64,000 bases of DNA, from positions 5,102,084 to 5,166,083 of the forward strand of contig NZ_KV440949.1 in the NCBI RefSeq assembly GCF_001636315.1, written 5' to 3'. Of this stretch, positions 42,677-49,823 are shown piece by piece (the first letter of the stretch is position 1; each line of letters starts with the position of its first letter). The DNA comes from Neobacillus mesonae (GTDB lineage: Bacteria > Bacillota > Bacilli > Bacillales > Cytobacillaceae). The notes under the pieces are model-generated. The model saw nothing but the letters and a program-made list of their open reading frames with translations, had not been told where the DNA came from and did not search any database. Both the position numbers and the translations under genes were made by a program.

Positions 42677-43804
42677 ATGACTGTAAACGTAATGACGGCA
42701 AAAGAAGTAACAAAAAAGATTTTTAATAAGGAAGAATTGTTTATTCTGGATGTACGGAATGAAAGTGATTTTCAAGATTGGAAAATAGAAGGGGAGAACT
42801 TTGACTATTTAAATATTCCTTATTTTGAACTATTAGATGGAGTGGAAGGGATTCTCGACCAAATTCCTACTGATAAAGAAGTTCTCGTTGTTTGTGCGAA
42901 GGAAGGCTCATCTGTCATGGTTGCAGATATGCTGTCTGAAGCTGGATTAACTATTTCTTACTTAGAAGGCGGCATGAAGGTATGGAGTGAGTATCTTGAG
43001 CCTGTTAAGGTCGGCGATTTGAATGATGGAGGAGAGATCTATCAGTTTGTTCGAATCGGAAAGGGCTGTTTATCCTACATGGTTGTTTCTAATGGGGAAG
43101 CTGCACTGATTGATGCAACACGAATGATCGAAACCTATATTCATTTTGCCGAAAAGCTCGGCGTGAAAATCAAACATGTATTTGATACACATCTTCACGC
43201 AGACCATATTTCAGGTGGACGTGTAATCAGTGAAAAAACTGGGGCGCAATATTGGCTGCCACCAAAAGATGCAACTGAAGTAACTTTTGACTACCAGCCA
43301 TTAGAAGATGGCAATGATGTAATAATTGGAAAGACAACTATCAATATTCATGCTTTATATTCCCCAGGTCACACAATCGGCTCCACTTCCTTTGTAGTCG
43401 ATGAAAAATACCTGCTTTCTGGTGATATTTTATTCATTGATTCCATCGGAAGACCTGACCTGGCTGGAAAAGCAGAGGATTGGGTCGGGGATTTGCGGGA
43501 AACTCTTTATAAACGTTATAGAGAATTATCAGAAGAGCTTCTTGTTCTTCCTGCACATTTTATGATTATCGATGAGCTTAACGATAATGGTACCGTTGCA
43601 CAAAAATTAGGTACATTGTTTGCGAAGAACCATGGCCTTAATATTGACGATGAAGCGGAATTTAAAAAATTAGTAACCGAAAACTTACCGCCACAGCCAA
43701 ATGCTTATCAAGAAATTCGTGAAACAAATATGGGTAAAATAAATCCAGACCTCGACCAGCAGCGGGAAATGGAAATTGGACCAAACCGTTGTGCTGTTCG
43801 ATAA
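42677..43804 (+). CDS. rhodanese-metallo-beta-lactamase fusion, persulfide dioxygenase-like
   Basis: A 375-residue protein. Residues ~5-110 are a rhodanese domain with the Cys in VVCAKEGSS; residues ~115-330 are a metallo-beta-lactamase fold with the iron ligands in THLHADH, the later SPGHTIGS, LSGDILF and LPAHF. Persulfide dioxygenases oxidise glutathione- or bacillithiol-persulfide to sulfite. Here the rhodanese is N-terminal, unlike the C-terminal one in staphylococcal CstB. The protein ends PNRCAVR, a possible extra thiol. It lies 46 bp after the TusA-rhodanese gene. Confidence 0.88.
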   Translation: MTVNVMTAKEVTKKIFNKEELFILDVRNESDFQDWKIEGENFDYLNIPYFELLDGVEGILDQIPTDKEVLVVCAKEGSSVMVADMLSEAGLTISYLEGGMKVWSEYLEPVKVGDLNDGGEIYQFVRIGKGCLSYMVVSNGEAALIDATRMIETYIHFAEKLGVKIKHVFDTHLHADHISGGRVISEKTGAQYWLPPKDATEVTFDYQPLEDGNDVIIGKTTINIHALYSPGHTIGSTSFVVDEKYLLSGDILFIDSIGRPDLAGKAEDWVGDLRETLYKRYRELSEELLVLPAHFMIIDELNDNGTVAQKLGTLFAKNHGLNIDDEAEFKKLVTENLPPQPNAYQEIRETNMGKINPDLDQQREMEIGPNRCAVR

Positions 43805-43876
43805 GCTAGGCAATTTTAAAAGGAGTACCGGTGCTAGAGTACCCTTACTGTGAACTTAAATAAGTGGAGGATCGTT

Positions 43877-44164
43877 ATGCTTAAAATTACACCAGCGGCT
43901 ATATCAGCTATAACCAATGAAGTGCAGGATCTTATTGATGAAGGTAAAAAGCCGCTTATCCGTTTATCTATGGGGATTGGCTGAGGGGGACCACAGCTTC
44001 GTCTGGCTCTGGAAGAGTCAGCTTTAGATAGTGATGAAATCACTGAACAAGAAGGAATTCAATTTTTAGTTAACGAAAGAGACAAAGTTTATTTTGACCA
44101 TACAAAACTTGATTATGTTAAAACCTTATTTGGTGGCGGACAATTTAAATTGCTCCGAGTGTAG
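43877..44164 (+). CDS. HesB/IscA-like selenoprotein (Sec36 encoded by UGA)
   Basis: ATG 43877 follows AGTGGAGGATCGTT. The frame runs through an in-frame TGA at 43982-43984 to TAG at 44162, giving 95 residues with Sec at position 36: SMGIG-U-GGPQLRLALEES. The rest (INFLV-like IQFLVNERDKVYFDHTKLDY) is clearly HesB/IscA-like, and the UGA replaces the family's first conserved Cys. A hairpin suitable as a bacterial SECIS follows the UGA (CCACAGC and GCTCTGG around an 8-nt loop, 43990-44013). The selenium genes selA and selD lie at 60-63 kb. It is the third gene after the persulfide enzymes. Confidence 0.88.
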
Positions 44165-44185
44165 GGATTTTACAATCATAAATAA

Positions 44186-44217
44186 AAGAGGCAGACCAAC
44201 ATCTGCCTTCTTTTTTG
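44186..44217. terminator. bidirectional terminator
   Basis: GAGGCAGA and TCTGCCTTC followed by six T, between the HesB selenoprotein and the convergent zinc-ribbon gene. Confidence 0.85.
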
Positions 44218-44225
44218 GGAAGTTT

Positions 44226-44402
44226 TTAAGAAATCTTATAAGTTTCAATATATGTTTCTAATGCCGGATGAAACTCTTTGTGGTAATGGTTTTCCGGGCA
44301 TGATTTAATGACAATTGATTGTAAAGGTTTTGAATGTTTTGTTTCCAATACTTTTTTACATTTAGGGCAATGTTCCATAAAGAGGTTTTTAAAAATGCTC
44401 AT
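44226..44402 (-). CDS. 58-residue zinc-ribbon-like small protein
   Basis: ATG 44402 follows AGGGGGATAAAAA. The peptide starts MSIFKNLFMEHCPKCKKVLE and has a second Cys/His region SCPENHYHKEFH, so CxxC plus Cys and His could hold one zinc. A promoter (TTGTAA-N16-TATAAT) lies upstream on the same strand. Family not recognised; its place inside the sulfur cluster may be chance. Confidence 0.72.
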   Translation of the reverse strand: MSIFKNLFMEHCPKCKKVLETKHSKPLQSIVIKSCPENHYHKEFHPALETYIETYKIS

Positions 44403-44444
44403 TTTTATCCCCCTATCCCTCTAATTCCTATAGTTATACTATGA

Positions 44445-44472
44445 ATTATAGTCTATTTACGGAAATTTACAA
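44445..44472 (-). promoter_or_regulatory. sigma-A-type promoter of the zinc-ribbon gene
   Basis: On the minus strand TTGTAA (44467-44472), a 16-bp spacer and TATAAT (44445-44450), 43 bp before the ATG. Confidence 0.55.
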
Positions 44473-44691
44473 TAGATTATTGAATTATTTTTATAGTATT
44501 TATTGAAAAAGGTAAGGGTGAGAATTTAATATTTACTTGGTATCGAATGACTAAGTCGGCACGAGTCCCTGGAATCAATTATAATGAATGTGTATCTCAA
44601 ATTTTAAATACAGTTTATAATAGGTTTGTGAAAACTTGTGGTGGGGGAATTAGAAAAGTTCCTTTTCTACAGAAAGAAGGTAAAGGACAAC

Positions 44692-45468
44692 ATGGATATT
44701 AGTTTAATCATAACGCTCTTCCTGCTTGGCTTTATAGGATCCTTCATTTCAGGAATGTTAGGCATAGGCGGAGCCATCATCAACTTTCCGATGTTGTTAT
44801 ATATTCCTGCAATGCTTGGAGTTGGACATTTTACAGCGCATGAAGTTTCCGGAATTACCGCTATACAAGTTTTCTTTTCGACAATCGGCGGGGTTTTGGT
44901 CTATCGTAAGGGCGGTTTTTTAAATAAAACCCTTATCGCCTACATGGGAGTCAGCATTTTGCTTGGCAGTTTCATAGGTGGATTCGGTTCAACCCATATG
45001 CCGGAAAGCGGCATTAATATCGTCTATGGCATTTTAGCATTGATTGCCGTCGTTATGATGTTTGTTCCTAAAAAAGGAATTGATGACATTCCTTTAGACC
45101 AGGTAAAATTTAATAAATGGCTTGCAGCGCTTTTAGCCTTTATTGTGGGAATTGGGGCAGGTATTGTCGGGGCAGGCGGCGCATTCCTGTTAGTACCGAT
45201 TATGCTTACGGTATTAAAAGTTCCTACAAGAATGACGATTGCTTCTTCTTTAGCAATTACCTTAATTTCATCCATCGGTTCAGTTGCCGGAAAAATTTCT
45301 ACTGGGCAAGTTGAAATTCTTCCGTCGCTAATTATCGTGATTGCCAGCTTAATAGCTTCACCAATTGGAGCAAATACAGGGAAAAGGGTTAATACAAAAG
45401 TATTGCAAATGGTAATGGGAGTATTAATTTTCGCTGTCGCGGTTAAGGTATGGCTGGAAATTTTATAG
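44692..45468 (+). CDS. TSUP family sulfite/thiosulfate exporter-type permease
   Basis: A 258-residue TauE/SafE-type membrane protein with about eight helices and two half-repeats: GSFISGMLGIGGAIINFPML and VGIGAGIVGAGGAFLLVPIM. In persulfide clusters such permeases export the sulfite made by the dioxygenase. I chose ATG 44692 after AAGGTAAAGGA; the open frame to 44638 has a less plausible basic N-terminus. No operator-like site is visible in its own leader. Confidence 0.86.
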   Translation: MDISLIITLFLLGFIGSFISGMLGIGGAIINFPMLLYIPAMLGVGHFTAHEVSGITAIQVFFSTIGGVLVYRKGGFLNKTLIAYMGVSILLGSFIGGFGSTHMPESGINIVYGILALIAVVMMFVPKKGIDDIPLDQVKFNKWLAALLAFIVGIGAGIVGAGGAFLLVPIMLTVLKVPTRMTIASSLAITLISSIGSVAGKISTGQVEILPSLIIVIASLIASPIGANTGKRVNTKVLQMVMGVLIFAVAVKVWLEIL

Positions 45469-45591
45469 GGGCACGGCAAATTTCGTTCATGTCATTTGCA
45501 GACGGTTTTTCTTTAATCCTTATTCCGGTCTTTTTATGGCCACCAAAAAAAAACAAGAAAAAGTACCAGTGAACATATAGAGAAAAATGCT

Positions 45592-45636
45592 TTGACAATA
45601 TAATTTTTTTAGTTTACTATATACCTATAGGGGTAG
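45592..45636 (+). promoter_or_regulatory. promoter and CsoR/CstR-like operator (site 4)
   Basis: TTGACA (45592-45597), 17-bp spacer, TACTAT (45615-45620), immediately followed by ATACCTATAGGGGTAG (45621-45636), one mismatch from the operator pattern and over the transcription start. Confidence 0.7.
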
Positions 45637-45670
45637 TGGTAATAAAAAATCTCTGAGGAGGATCTAAACA

Positions 45671-46066
45671 ATGAATAAGAAAGTAGCAATTATCGCAAGT
45701 AATGGTGGGTTATTTGATGCATATAAGGTGTTTAACATCGCAACGGCGGCTGCAGCAACCGATCAAGAGGTAGCGATTTTCTTTACTTTTGAAGGATTAA
45801 ATTTAATCCATAAAGAAGCACATAAACAGCTTTCAATGCCAGCAGGTAAAGAACATTTCGCAGAGGGTTTTGCTAAAGCAAATGTACCTTCCATTCCGGA
45901 GTTAGTCGCAATGGCTCAAGACTTAGGCGTTAAATTTATCGGCTGCCAAATGACTATGGATGTCATGGGATTAGATACGAAAGACTTTGTAGACGGTGTC
46001 GAGGTTGGCGGAGCAGTTACATTTTTAGATTTTGCGAAAGATGCTGATGTTACACTTACATTTTAA
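45671..46066 (+). CDS. DsrE/DsrF-like protein
   Basis: A 131-residue DsrE-family protein: VAIIASNGGLFDAYKVFNIA at the N-terminus, FFTFEGLNLI, and the likely reactive Cys in KFIGCQMTMDVMG. DsrE/TusD-type proteins carry or sense persulfide sulfur. ATG 45671 follows CTGAGGAGG. It has its own promoter with an operator-like site and its own terminator. Confidence 0.88.
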   Translation: MNKKVAIIASNGGLFDAYKVFNIATAAAATDQEVAIFFTFEGLNLIHKEAHKQLSMPAGKEHFAEGFAKANVPSIPELVAMAQDLGVKFIGCQMTMDVMGLDTKDFVDGVEVGGAVTFLDFAKDADVTLTF

Positions 46067-46073
46067 AAAGACG

Positions 46074-46107
46074 AGCGCTTGGATGAAAAAAATGCCAAGC
46101 GCTTTTT
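46074..46107 (+). terminator. Rho-independent terminator
   Basis: AGCGCTTGG and CCAAGCGCT followed by TTTTTAT. Confidence 0.9.
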
Positions 46108-46176
46108 ATATGCTTAATACAATCTTAACAATTGTATGAGAGGATATAACCATAAATTTATGAGGGGGAATTAAGA

Positions 46177-46566
46177 ATGTTAAAGTACTCATATAAAAAT
46201 GGTGTTACGATTCTTGAAACAAATTACAGTCCTTTACATGTTTCGTCTGATCCTTCAAAGGGGCACAGGCCATTTGAATTATTGATTTCTTCCATTGTCG
46301 GGTGCAGCAGCGGAATTTTATATAAAATTTTAAAAAAGAAAAGGATGAAGGTTGAGGCAATTCAAATCCAATCAAATGTTGAAAGAAACAAAGAAGTGGC
46401 TAATAAAGTAACCGAGATTAGTCTGTTTTACATCATTGAAGGAACAGATCTTAAGGAAGAACAAATTAAAAAATCTATGGAGCTGGCTTTTAAAAATTGC
46501 GCGATGATTCAATCAGTTAAAGATAGCATTAAAATAAACGAGTCATTTGAAATCATTAATCAATAA
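46177..46566 (+). CDS. OsmC family protein
   Basis: A 129-residue OsmC/Ohr-type protein with the two conserved cysteines in SIVGCSSGIL and FKNCAMIQSV. OsmC proteins reduce organic hydroperoxides with thiols; YhfA-like members like this are less well known. ATG 46177 follows GAGGGGGAATTAAG. Between DsrE and the Lgt-like gene. Confidence 0.85.
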   Translation: MLKYSYKNGVTILETNYSPLHVSSDPSKGHRPFELLISSIVGCSSGILYKILKKKRMKVEAIQIQSNVERNKEVANKVTEISLFYIIEGTDLKEEQIKKSMELAFKNCAMIQSVKDSIKINESFEIINQ

Positions 46567-46573
46567 GATCACC

Positions 46574-46609
46574 TTCGCTTATTATACCCCTTGTAGTATA
46601 ATAAGCGAA
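46574..46609 (+). promoter_or_regulatory. 14-bp inverted repeat containing an operator-like core (site 5)
   Basis: TTCGCTTATTATAC and GTATAATAAGCGAA are perfect inverted repeats around 8 bp. The centre ATACCCCTTGTAGTAT (46584-46599) is one mismatch from ATACC-N6-GGTAT. No T run follows, so an operator or mRNA hairpin is as likely as a terminator. Confidence 0.55.
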
Positions 46610-46643
46610 AAGGAGCTTTAATAATGTATTAAAGGGGGGCCTT

Positions 46644-47312
46644 ATGCAAGTAATTCAAATAGGTTCTTTTGCAATTTTGCTTAAATGGCTGCTGCTAGGG
46701 TCAGCCGTAATTGTTGGGCTAAGCATAATGTGGCTGTGGCTAAGGCGGACTCAAAAAAGAGAACTACATAAAAAAATAATGGACCTATTATATAATAGTT
46801 TATTTTCAGGATTTGTAATTTGGAAAGTGAGCTTAATTTTTCTTGAACCATCGTTAGTAATAAAAAGCCCATTCTCATTACTGTATTTTACAGGCGGAAG
46901 AACGGGGCTGGTTCTAGCTATTATCGGCTCCATCCTTTTCTTTCTAATCCAAGGAAAGAAAACAAATACTCCAAATCTGTTAAACCTGCAATCCGGATTC
47001 ATTTTTAGCTTTTCTGTCGTTAGTGTGTATCACATCTTTGCCTTAATTTTTCTAAACGAGAACAATATTAATCATTACGCTTTAGGATTGCTTATTGCTT
47101 TAATCGTAATGATCTTCTATTTTAAGACACATTTATTGACCCAGCAGCGAATATTCTCCATTGTCATTTTATTTTCTTTTTTAAGTCTTTTTTTATCTTT
47201 TTTCGGAGGTAATTCATCCGCCAATTCATATTTATTTTCAGCCGAGGAGTGGTTTTACATTGGCAGTATAATTGTTTCAGTAAATATGTGGGATAAAAAG
47301 TCCATCGCTTAA
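46644..47312 (+). CDS. multi-pass membrane protein, Lgt-like
   Basis: A 222-residue protein with about seven hydrophobic segments. The first half (IQIGSFAILLKWLLLGSAV and FTGGRTGLVLAIIG) recalls prolipoprotein diacylglyceryl transferase, but the conserved HGG and catalytic regions of Lgt are not complete, so it is probably a divergent relative with another role. It precedes a thioredoxin-like and a response-regulator gene with short gaps, suggesting one operon. Confidence 0.65.
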   Translation: MQVIQIGSFAILLKWLLLGSAVIVGLSIMWLWLRRTQKRELHKKIMDLLYNSLFSGFVIWKVSLIFLEPSLVIKSPFSLLYFTGGRTGLVLAIIGSILFFLIQGKKTNTPNLLNLQSGFIFSFSVVSVYHIFALIFLNENNINHYALGLLIALIVMIFYFKTHLLTQQRIFSIVILFSFLSLFLSFFGGNSSANSYLFSAEEWFYIGSIIVSVNMWDKKSIA

Positions 47313-47388
47313 CCGTTTCTTAACAATTATATGAGAAAAATATTGAAAACATTTGAAGCTGATTTTTCCATCTTAAGGAGTGAAATAA

Positions 47389-47955
47389 GTGTTAAAGAAA
47401 ATAACTGCCATAATTATTCTTTTCGGATTGATAGGATGGGCTATTTACGATCAAGCCTCTAAAACAACAGAAGCTGAAAAAAAAGTTCATGTCAGTAAGC
47501 AAGATGTTCAAAAATCTGTGAAAATTGGATTTCAAGAGGGTAATAAAGCTCCTAATTTTCAATTAAAGACGTTAGAGGGGAAAGATGTACAGTTATCTGA
47601 TATGAAGGGGAAGAAATTGATTCTAAACTTTTGGGCGACCTGGTGTCCGCCATGTAAAGCGGAAATGCCCCATATGCAAAAGTTTTATCAGGACAATAAA
47701 GGAAAGAATGTTGAAATCTTAGCTGTTAACTTAACAACAGCGGAAAAAAATCCAAATGGGATTGATAAGTTCGTAAAGGATTACGGTCTGACTTTTCCAG
47801 TCTTACTTGACAGTACGGGAGAAATAGGAGATGCCTATCAGGCCTTCACGATTCCAACAAGCTATATTATTGATACGAATGGTATAATTTATAAGAAAAT
47901 AGTAGGTCCAATGGATAAAGAGATGATGACCGAACTTATGAAAAGTATAAATTAA
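47389..47955 (+). CDS. TlpA/ResA-like membrane-anchored thioredoxin
   Basis: A 188-residue protein: an N-terminal membrane anchor (ITAIIILFGLIGWAIYD) and an extracytoplasmic thioredoxin fold with WATWCPPCKAEMP. The AhpC/TSA-like lead-in (GNKAPNFQLKTLEGKDVQLS) and the cis-Pro in FTIPTSYII are typical of TlpA/ResA. It would reduce disulfides or persulfides outside the membrane. GTG 47389 follows AAGGAGTGAAATAA. It is followed 12 bp later by the response-regulator gene. Confidence 0.9.
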   Translation: MLKKITAIIILFGLIGWAIYDQASKTTEAEKKVHVSKQDVQKSVKIGFQEGNKAPNFQLKTLEGKDVQLSDMKGKKLILNFWATWCPPCKAEMPHMQKFYQDNKGKNVEILAVNLTTAEKNPNGIDKFVKDYGLTFPVLLDSTGEIGDAYQAFTIPTSYIIDTNGIIYKKIVGPMDKEMMTELMKSIN

Positions 47956-47967
47956 AGTGGTGTTTTA

Positions 47968-48657
47968 ATGAAAAGTCGGGGGAAATCTATCCTTGTGGTT
48001 GATGACAATAAAGACATTCGAAATAGGATAAAGCAAGAGCTGGAGAATGCTGGTTTTCAAGTGATGGAGGCAGCTAATTGTAAGGATGCGAAAGAGATTT
48101 TTCTAACTTATGATCCCTGCTTTGTAATTAGCGAGGCTGAGCTGGATGATTTGAACGGCTTTGAACTATGCAGCTGGATTCGCACTAAGCAGAAGAGTGC
48201 CATCCCGATTGTATTTGTTTCGCAATTAACTAGTGATGAAGATAAGATCAATGGGTTGAAAATTGGCGCCGATGACTATGTGACTAAGCCATTTAACTCG
48301 CGCGAACTGTTAGTAAGGGTTGAAACGGTGCTAAGAAGGACCGCTCATCGATGCAACAAAATCACATTTAGAGAAATTACGCTGAAACCCCTTAAAGGTG
48401 AGGTGAAATATCAAGGAATAGCGATTTCTTTAACCCTTCACGAATTTAAGCTGCTTTACTTTTTAATGCGCCATCCAAATCAAACATTATCAAGGCAGCA
48501 GATTTTAGATGAACTTTATCCGAATGATCATAAAATGGTTTCAGAACGAACGGTGGATGTTCACATTTTAAAGCTAAGGGAAAAGTTCAAAAATCATTTA
48601 GAAGAAGAGCTAATTGAAACAGTAAGAGGTATTGGGTATCGGTTTATTGCATTTTAA
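47968..48657 (+). CDS. OmpR-family response regulator with Glu at the phospho-site
   Basis: A 229-residue receiver plus winged-helix protein. Acidic D12-D13, S85 and K107 are in place, but the phospho-accepting Asp is replaced by Glu56 (FVISEAELDDLNGFEL aligned with the usual LLD...LPD.DG). No histidine kinase gene is adjacent. The receiver has cysteines at 38, 51 and 68, and another at 129 in the linker. The output domain ends VRGIGYRF, as in PhoB. It may be active without phosphorylation, or controlled by thiol chemistry; that is inference. Confidence 0.88.
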   Translation: MKSRGKSILVVDDNKDIRNRIKQELENAGFQVMEAANCKDAKEIFLTYDPCFVISEAELDDLNGFELCSWIRTKQKSAIPIVFVSQLTSDEDKINGLKIGADDYVTKPFNSRELLVRVETVLRRTAHRCNKITFREITLKPLKGEVKYQGIAISLTLHEFKLLYFLMRHPNQTLSRQQILDELYPNDHKMVSERTVDVHILKLREKFKNHLEEELIETVRGIGYRFIAF

Positions 48658-48680
48658 TTTTATAAAAAGGTGAGGTTAAA

Positions 48681-49289
48681 ATGAATCATTGGAATGATCG
48701 TTTCTCAAATGAGAATTACATGTATGGAACGGAACCTAATGTGTTTTTAGCTGAGATGCAAAAAAAGCTGCAATTAAATGGTAATGCATTGGCGATTGCA
48801 GAAGGCGAGGGGCGGAATGCCGTTTTTCTTGCACAGCAGGGAATGAATGTCACGACATGGGACTATGCGGAATCAGGACTTCAAAAAACAAAGAAGCTAG
48901 CGGCATTAAAAGGGGTAACGGTTAATACAAAACTTGTTGATTTAAACGAAGCAGAGTGGGAATCCAATCAGTGGGATGAAATAGTTTGTGTTTTTGGTCA
49001 TTTTCCAACTGATTTACGTAAAAAAACTCTTCAAGGTGTGAAGGGAGCTGTAAAGCCTGGTGGGTATTATGTGACGGAGGTTTATTCCCACTGCCAAATT
49101 CCTTATAAGAGTGGCGGCCCTAAGGAATTGGATTTTTTATATCGTCCTGAGGAATTTATCGAGACTTTTTCTGATTGGCGAATCGTTCATTTTTTTATGG
49201 GTGAGGTTATACGTCATGAAGGCGAGCTGCATAATGGATTGTCACATGTTATTCAATTTGTTGGGCAAAAACCAGAAAAACAGCCTTAA
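48681..49289 (+). CDS. class I SAM-dependent methyltransferase
   Basis: A 202-residue Rossmann-type methyltransferase with the SAM motif IAEGEGRNAVFLAQQG and a later PGGYYVTEVY. The N-terminal WNDRFSNENYMYGTEPN is shared with TehB/thiol-methyltransferase-like proteins. The substrate is unknown; in this context a thiol or chalcogen compound is possible. ATG 48681 follows AAAAGGTGAGG. Last gene of the sulfur region. Confidence 0.83.
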   Translation: MNHWNDRFSNENYMYGTEPNVFLAEMQKKLQLNGNALAIAEGEGRNAVFLAQQGMNVTTWDYAESGLQKTKKLAALKGVTVNTKLVDLNEAEWESNQWDEIVCVFGHFPTDLRKKTLQGVKGAVKPGGYYVTEVYSHCQIPYKSGGPKELDFLYRPEEFIETFSDWRIVHFFMGEVIRHEGELHNGLSHVIQFVGQKPEKQP

Positions 49290-49366
49290 TTGAAGAGGTT
49301 TTTTGTTTTGTTTGCTGTGTATAGTCTTCAATAGAGTTGATTGAGGACAATAACCTAAATAAATGA

Positions 49367-49402
49367 AGAAAAGGCTTTTGGGTTATCCCAAAAGCCTTTT
49401 CT
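49367..49402. terminator. bidirectional terminator
   Basis: AAGAAAAGGCTTTTGGG and CCCAAAAGCCTTTTCTT between convergent genes. Confidence 0.9.
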
Positions 49403-49412
49403 TATTTAAGCT

Positions 49413-49757
49413 TTAATTTTCGACAGAAGGCGAGGTCGCGCTTTCATCCCAATATTTCAACATGTCCATTTTAGATGTGGGGATTTCTTCTGTAATATTT
49501 CCCTCTTGGTCCCTATAGACCTCATATTCCTGATACGTTTCCACGATATAGCCGTCGATCTTTTCGGTTTTCTCCAATTTTTCCACAAGCTCCGGTTCTT
49601 CCTCGGACGGCTGAATGCTGGCTGGCTCTGCTATTACCGGCTGGTCAGCCGTATAGGAATAGTTAATATTCAAAAATGAGTACGGCGAATCAAGATAGGC
49701 AACAAAACCGATTGTGAGCAAAAGACCCAGTATACTTGTAAAGGTAGTTAATTTCAT
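49413..49757 (-). CDS. small secreted or membrane-anchored protein, unknown
   Basis: A 114-residue protein with an N-terminal hydrophobic segment (FTSILGLLLTIGFVAYL) and an acidic extracytoplasmic part (PSEEEPELVEKLEKTEKIDG, then EVYRDQEGNITEE). ATG 49757 follows AAAGGAGCCGGGAG; the frame extends to 49796. Family not recognised. It may be cotranscribed with the MFS gene upstream on the same strand. Confidence 0.65.
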   Translation of the reverse strand: MKLTTFTSILGLLLTIGFVAYLDSPYSFLNINYSYTADQPVIAEPASIQPSEEEPELVEKLEKTEKIDGYIVETYQEYEVYRDQEGNITEEIPTSKMDMLKYWDESATSPSVEN

Positions 49758-49823
49758 TCTCCCGGCTCCTTTAACCAAATGAATATTCGTACTCATTCTA
49801 TGCTAGTCCATTTCGTAAAATTA

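Noticed and set aside
43877..44164. HesB-like gene as a nonsense pseudogene
   Set aside because: Only one interruption, a UGA at the conserved Cys position, with a functional-looking ribosome-binding site, a hairpin after it and selA/selD in the same window; selenocysteine is the simpler reading.
45489..45572. 27-codon frame (MSFADG...) after the second TSUP gene
   Set aside because: No ribosome-binding site and low-complexity lysine end; probably chance.
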